A stretch of 9,124 nucleotides of DNA from UBA8106 sp964569695 (GTDB taxonomy: Bacteria > Acidobacteriota > Vicinamibacteria > Vicinamibacterales > UBA823): assembly GCA_964569695.1 (NCBI GenBank), contig CAZMUA010000031.1, positions 1 through 9,124 on the forward strand. The letters are read 5' to 3'. Shown here piece by piece: positions 6,226 to 9,124 of this stretch. Under the pieces are notes generated by a model. The model did no database searches, was not told the DNA's origin, and saw only the letters and a list, made by a program, of their open reading frames with translations. Position 1 is the first letter of the stretch. Every line of letters starts with the position of its first letter. Position numbers and translations under genes: made by a program.

Positions 6226-6645
6226 ATGAAAAACCTATTTTCCATTGGTAGCCTACTCATTCTGAGTCTCATGGTCGGCCGCTTTAGCGCTCAGCACGAA
6301 GGTCACTCAATTGCGAACAATTCTCGTTCGTTTGAATTACGAACATACACAACTGAAGCAGGTAAGCTCGAAGCGCTTCATGCACGATTTCGTGACCATA
6401 CAACCGCTCTATTTGAACGGCACGGTATGACGAACATTGGCTATTGGATTCCAAACGAAAGACCTAACACTCTAATTTATCTGTTAGCTCACGACAGCCC
6501 TGAAACTGCAGCGCAATCATGGCAAGGTTTCCGGCAAGACGGTGACTGGGAACGAGCTTACCAGGCATCGCGAAAGGATGGACCCTTGGTTGCTAACGTA
6601 GAATCAATTTTTCTCACCGCAACGAACTACTCAAACCTGAAATAA
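6226..6645 (+). CDS. Exported NIPSNAP-family protein
   Basis: The product has 139 residues. Residues 1-23 are a signal peptide (KNLF, a hydrophobic run, then FSAQ). The mature part is one NIPSNAP domain, a ferredoxin-like alpha+beta barrel fold. It opens with the typical SFELRTYTTEAGKLEALHARF (35-55, in part), followed by HTTALFERHGM (58-68), IGYWIP, TLIYLLAH (82-89) and the WQGFRQDGDWERAY segment (99-112). These are the usual conserved blocks. The biochemical role of bacterial NIPSNAP proteins is not established; they are often found next to catabolic or oxidative genes. TGAGG (6216-6220) precedes the ATG by five bases. The amidase start follows the stop by 5 to 17 bases, so the two are almost certainly one transcript. 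Confidence 0.87.
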   Translation: MKNLFSIGSLLILSLMVGRFSAQHEGHSIANNSRSFELRTYTTEAGKLEALHARFRDHTTALFERHGMTNIGYWIPNERPNTLIYLLAHDSPETAAQSWQGFRQDGDWERAYQASRKDGPLVANVESIFLTATNYSNLK

Positions 6646-6650
6646 TTGCC

Positions 6651-8231
6651 GTGAGAAAATCGATGGCTATTCGTCGACATGCACTCGTCAGCAGTTGTTT
6701 TGCCGCCTGCTTACTATCATGGTATGGCTGTGAGTCGGCACCTACCCCACAACTCGTATCGTCTGAATTTAGCGTTGTCGAAACAACAATCAATGACATT
6801 CATGACGCCATGGCGCGTGGACAGATCACCGCACAGGGATTGGTTGAAACCTATCTCAAGCGAATAGCCATCTACGATAAACAGGGTCCAGCACTGAACG
6901 CTATCATTACACTCAATCCAAACGCGTTGAAGGTAGCTGAGGAGTTGGACGCTGCGTACACCCAATCGGGTCTAACTGGCCCACTTCATGGTATTCCCAT
7001 CATCGTCAAGGACAATTACGACACGTTCGATTTGCCGACAACTGCGGGGTCCCTGTCTCTGGCAAACTCAGTGCCGCCGGATGATGCATTCCAGATTCGT
7101 ATGATTCGAGAAGCGGGCGGAATTATTCTCGCCAAGTCGAACATGGCCGAGTTTGCCTTCTCCCCATATCAAACGGTGGGTTCGGCCCTTGCCGGATATA
7201 CGCGTAACCCCTACGCACCGAATCGTGTGACTGCTGGCTCAAGTGGTGGTACCGCAGCAGCTGTAGCTGCCAATTTCGGAGCCGTCGGACTAGGGACCGA
7301 CACGGGCAATTCCATTCGTGGCCCTTCGTCACACCAGAACCTTGTCGGTATCCGTTCGACAATGGGTCTTACCAGTCGTGATGGTATCGTTCCTCTCAAT
7401 CTCGCTCGTGACATCGGCGGTCCGATGGCGCGGACTGTCACCGACGCCGTCATCGTCTTTGATGTCCTTGCAGGGCCAGATCCAAATGACCCGATAACGC
7501 AAGTGAGTCACGAACACCGAGTAACCAACTACACAGACTACCTAAATGTGGATGGTCTGGACGGCGCACGCATCGGTGTGCTGCGTCAACTCTCAGATGA
7601 GACTGCTGATGACGAAATCATAGCCCGCTTTAACGAAGCCCTTGCCTCGATGAGACGACTTGGCGCAACGATAATTGATCCAATTGAACTACCCCAAGAC
7701 GAAACTACCGTAAGTGATGATCGTCCCCGGTGTAACCGGTTTCGATTCGACCTGAACGCATATCTAGACACACTCGGTCCCCAGGCACCAGTAAAAAGCC
7801 TGGCAGACATTCTCGAATCGGGCCATCTGCATCCAACGATACGTCAACGCCTAGAATCGGCGGAAGCCATCATCATTCCACCAAATCAGCAGCCTGGTTG
7901 TCGCCTGCAAGCCGACCGTGATGAACGGCTTCGGTTACGCGTACAGACAGTGTTGACTGATGGTGATCTTGATGCTCTTGTCTATCCCACTTGGGATAAT
8001 CCACCGCGATTGATCGGAGATCTGAATTCTCCTCATGGCAACAACAGCTTTCAACTGTCACCACCGACCGGATTCCCGGCAATTACGGTACCCATGGGGT
8101 CCGTGAGCCTAGAACTTCCCAGTGGATTGCAGTTCCTAGGAAATGCCTGGTCAGAACCAAAATTGATCGCGTTTGCTTACGCTTTTGAACAGGGAACGCA
8201 ACACCGCATAGCACCACCAATAGTTCACTAG
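6651..8231 (+). CDS. Exported amidase (amidase-signature family)
   Basis: The product has 526 residues from GTG 6651. An ATG at 6663 (522 residues) is an equally likely start, because neither has a strong SD. The N-terminus (RRHALVSSCFAACLLSWYGC) is a signal sequence. It ends in an imperfect lipobox with C27, so it may be a lipoprotein. The catalytic domain shows the Ser-cisSer-Lys triad of the family: K120 in IPIIVKDNYDT, S197 in TAGSSGGTAAAVAANFGAVGLGT (in part), and the nucleophile S221 in DTGNSIRGPSS. The 24-residue gap between the two serines equals that in fatty acid amide hydrolase and malonamidase. The common GG before the nucleophile is G-N here. The C-terminal FQLSPPTGFPAITVPMG segment (near residues 465-485) also fits. 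It hydrolyses an amide bond in the periplasm or at the membrane; the substrate is unknown. It is complete and co-transcribed with the NIPSNAP gene. Confidence 0.92.
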   Translation: MRKSMAIRRHALVSSCFAACLLSWYGCESAPTPQLVSSEFSVVETTINDIHDAMARGQITAQGLVETYLKRIAIYDKQGPALNAIITLNPNALKVAEELDAAYTQSGLTGPLHGIPIIVKDNYDTFDLPTTAGSLSLANSVPPDDAFQIRMIREAGGIILAKSNMAEFAFSPYQTVGSALAGYTRNPYAPNRVTAGSSGGTAAAVAANFGAVGLGTDTGNSIRGPSSHQNLVGIRSTMGLTSRDGIVPLNLARDIGGPMARTVTDAVIVFDVLAGPDPNDPITQVSHEHRVTNYTDYLNVDGLDGARIGVLRQLSDETADDEIIARFNEALASMRRLGATIIDPIELPQDETTVSDDRPRCNRFRFDLNAYLDTLGPQAPVKSLADILESGHLHPTIRQRLESAEAIIIPPNQQPGCRLQADRDERLRLRVQTVLTDGDLDALVYPTWDNPPRLIGDLNSPHGNNSFQLSPPTGFPAITVPMGSVSLELPSGLQFLGNAWSEPKLIAFAYAFEQGTQHRIAPPIVH

Positions 8232-8286
8232 TCCGCGAAGTATGCAGTTCTTGCAAATCCAAGCTCGGCATTGCCATTCCAGCATT

Positions 8287-8299
8287 GTTGTCGTACAAC
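8287..8299. other. Small hairpin in the amidase to aldolase-like gap
   Basis: GTTGT-CGT-ACAAC forms a 5-bp stem with a 3-base loop, 55 bases after the amidase stop. There is no T-run, so it is a weak terminator candidate. The 143-base gap 8232-8374 also carries the direct repeat TGAGAATG at 8308-8315 and 8324-8331. I see no clear promoter in it. Confidence 0.2.
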
Positions 8300-8374
8300 T
8301 AGCCTACTGAGAATGACCAAGAGTGAGAATGGACGCATATCGATTGACCAATTCAAACTAGGGAGCCTTCCAAG

Positions 8375-9124
8375 ATGACTGATTCCTTTCTCTCACGACG
8401 ACAGTTTTTGCAGGGAACGGCGGTGACATCCGCGGCACTCTGGACACCGAATTCGGCCACAGCTCGAACTACAAACAAACTTACAAATGAAACAGAAATA
8501 GGTGTATCCAAATGGGATTTAGATACACCAGTTCTGTGTGTGGACCTCGATAACTTCGAGCAGAACGTAAAAACAATGCAGGACACAGTAACGAGCAACG
8601 GTATTGACTGTCGACCGCATGCTAAGACACATAAGTGTCCAACTATCGCTCGCCTTCAAATCGCCAATGGTGCTTTGGGAATTTGCACAGCGAAGGTTAG
8701 CGAATCCGAGATCATGTTTGAACATGGTGTCGAGCAGATTCTCCAAACCACTGCGAACGTAACCCCCACAAAGATCACACGAGCAATGAATCTCCGACGG
8801 CGGTGCAGTAGTTTTGTTCAAGCTACCTATACTGAACAGAATGCACGCATGCTATCAGAAGCTGCGGCAGCACTGGGTATCGTTGCGGATGTGGTCGTAG
8901 ATATCGACCCCGGTGGGCACCGTACTGGTATCACGGCTGGACAGCCCGCACTTGCTTTAGCACAACTGGTTGACAGCCTTCCAAATCTGAACTTCCAAGG
9001 CATTTTGTGTTACGACGGCGGGGCACAACACGTATCCGGTTTTGAAGCGAGACGGGCACGAGCTATAGAAGGAATGTCTCAAGCTGCGGAAACCTACGCG
9101 GTGATGGCGCGCGCCGGGCTTAAC
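8375..9124 (+). CDS. TAT-signal alanine racemase N-domain / D-threonine aldolase-like PLP enzyme, 3' truncated by the window
   Basis: The frame is open from the ATG at 8375 (GGGAG at 8361-8365, nine bases upstream) to the last base, giving 250 codons with no stop. The start reads MTDSFLSRRQFLQGTAVTSA, a twin-arginine signal. After it comes WDLDTPVLCVDLDNFEQNV (47-65), then RPHAKTHKCP with K84, the lysine expected to bind PLP. ICTAKVSESEIMFEHGV and VVVDIDPGGHRTGI follow. These blocks match the D-threonine aldolase / D-serine dehydratase-like (DSD1) family of fold-III PLP enzymes. Family members cleave D-3-hydroxy amino acids to glycine plus aldehyde, or deaminate D-serine; which applies cannot be told here. 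The C-terminal domain with the metal-binding His/Cys pair lies outside the window. It probably belongs to the NIPSNAP-amidase unit or follows it closely. Confidence 0.88.
   Translation, partial: MTDSFLSRRQFLQGTAVTSAALWTPNSATARTTNKLTNETEIGVSKWDLDTPVLCVDLDNFEQNVKTMQDTVTSNGIDCRPHAKTHKCPTIARLQIANGALGICTAKVSESEIMFEHGVEQILQTTANVTPTKITRAMNLRRRCSSFVQATYTEQNARMLSEAAAALGIVADVVVDIDPGGHRTGITAGQPALALAQLVDSLPNLNFQGILCYDGGAQHVSGFEARRARAIEGMSQAAETYAVMARAGLN

Noticed and set aside
8353..8821. Two leftward frames in the last kilobase
   Set aside because: They are antisense shadows of the rightward PLP-enzyme gene, whose PLP-lysine and TAT motifs are convincing.
1..9124. CRISPR arrays, insertion sequences, tRNA/rRNA genes, phage or toxin-antitoxin genes
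   Set aside because: No regularly spaced repeats, transposase motifs, cloverleaf-like sequence or such proteins were seen on reading both strands.

Overview
This is a bacterial chromosomal window of mixed base composition, with Shine-Dalgarno sites in front of most genes. No mobile element, CRISPR array, tRNA or rRNA was seen. The products are an unusual mix: twin-arginine-exported metallohydrolases, a CBM9-like protein, a NIPSNAP protein, an exported amidase, a DSD1-like PLP enzyme and a c'/c556-type cytochrome. This combination recalls environmental Acidobacteriota and related Gram-negative lineages, but that placement is an impression from gene content. The sequence does not prove it.

Left part (1-2767). 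A leftward signal-peptide amidohydrolase, of the EF_0837/deacetylase type, enters from the window edge. An in-frame TAG at 10-12 interrupts it. It diverges from a rightward gene for a small periplasmic cytochrome with a C-terminal CGSCH heme site. A 282-base gap follows and holds a 16-base palindrome at 1121-1136. Next is ahcY, a complete S-adenosylhomocysteine hydrolase and the only clear housekeeping gene here.

Middle part (2768-6067). Three leftward genes look like one operon, transcribed in the order M19 dipeptidase-like protein, then amidohydrolase_2 protein, then CBM9-like protein. The gaps are short (about 80 and 27 bases). The first two proteins have twin-arginine signals and the third a possible N-terminal signal. 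The operon converges on ahcY, with a strong hairpin at the junction (2815-2856).

Right part (6068-9124). A divergent control region separates the leftward operon from rightward genes for a NIPSNAP protein, an amidase-signature enzyme (5-17 bases downstream, so almost certainly co-transcribed) and a TAT-signal alanine racemase N-domain/D-threonine aldolase-like enzyme cut by the window end. The divergent region contains a TATAAT box, a perfect 12-base palindrome and a 26-base imperfect inverted repeat.

Taken together, 2837-9124 reads as a divergent cluster of exported enzymes that could act on amides, small peptides or D-configured beta-hydroxy amino acids in the periplasm. The substrate cannot be read from the sequence. 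The points most worth a second look are the dipeptidase homologue that has lost one half of its metal site, the palindrome upstream of ahcY, the two palindromic elements in the divergent region, and the broken amidohydrolase.
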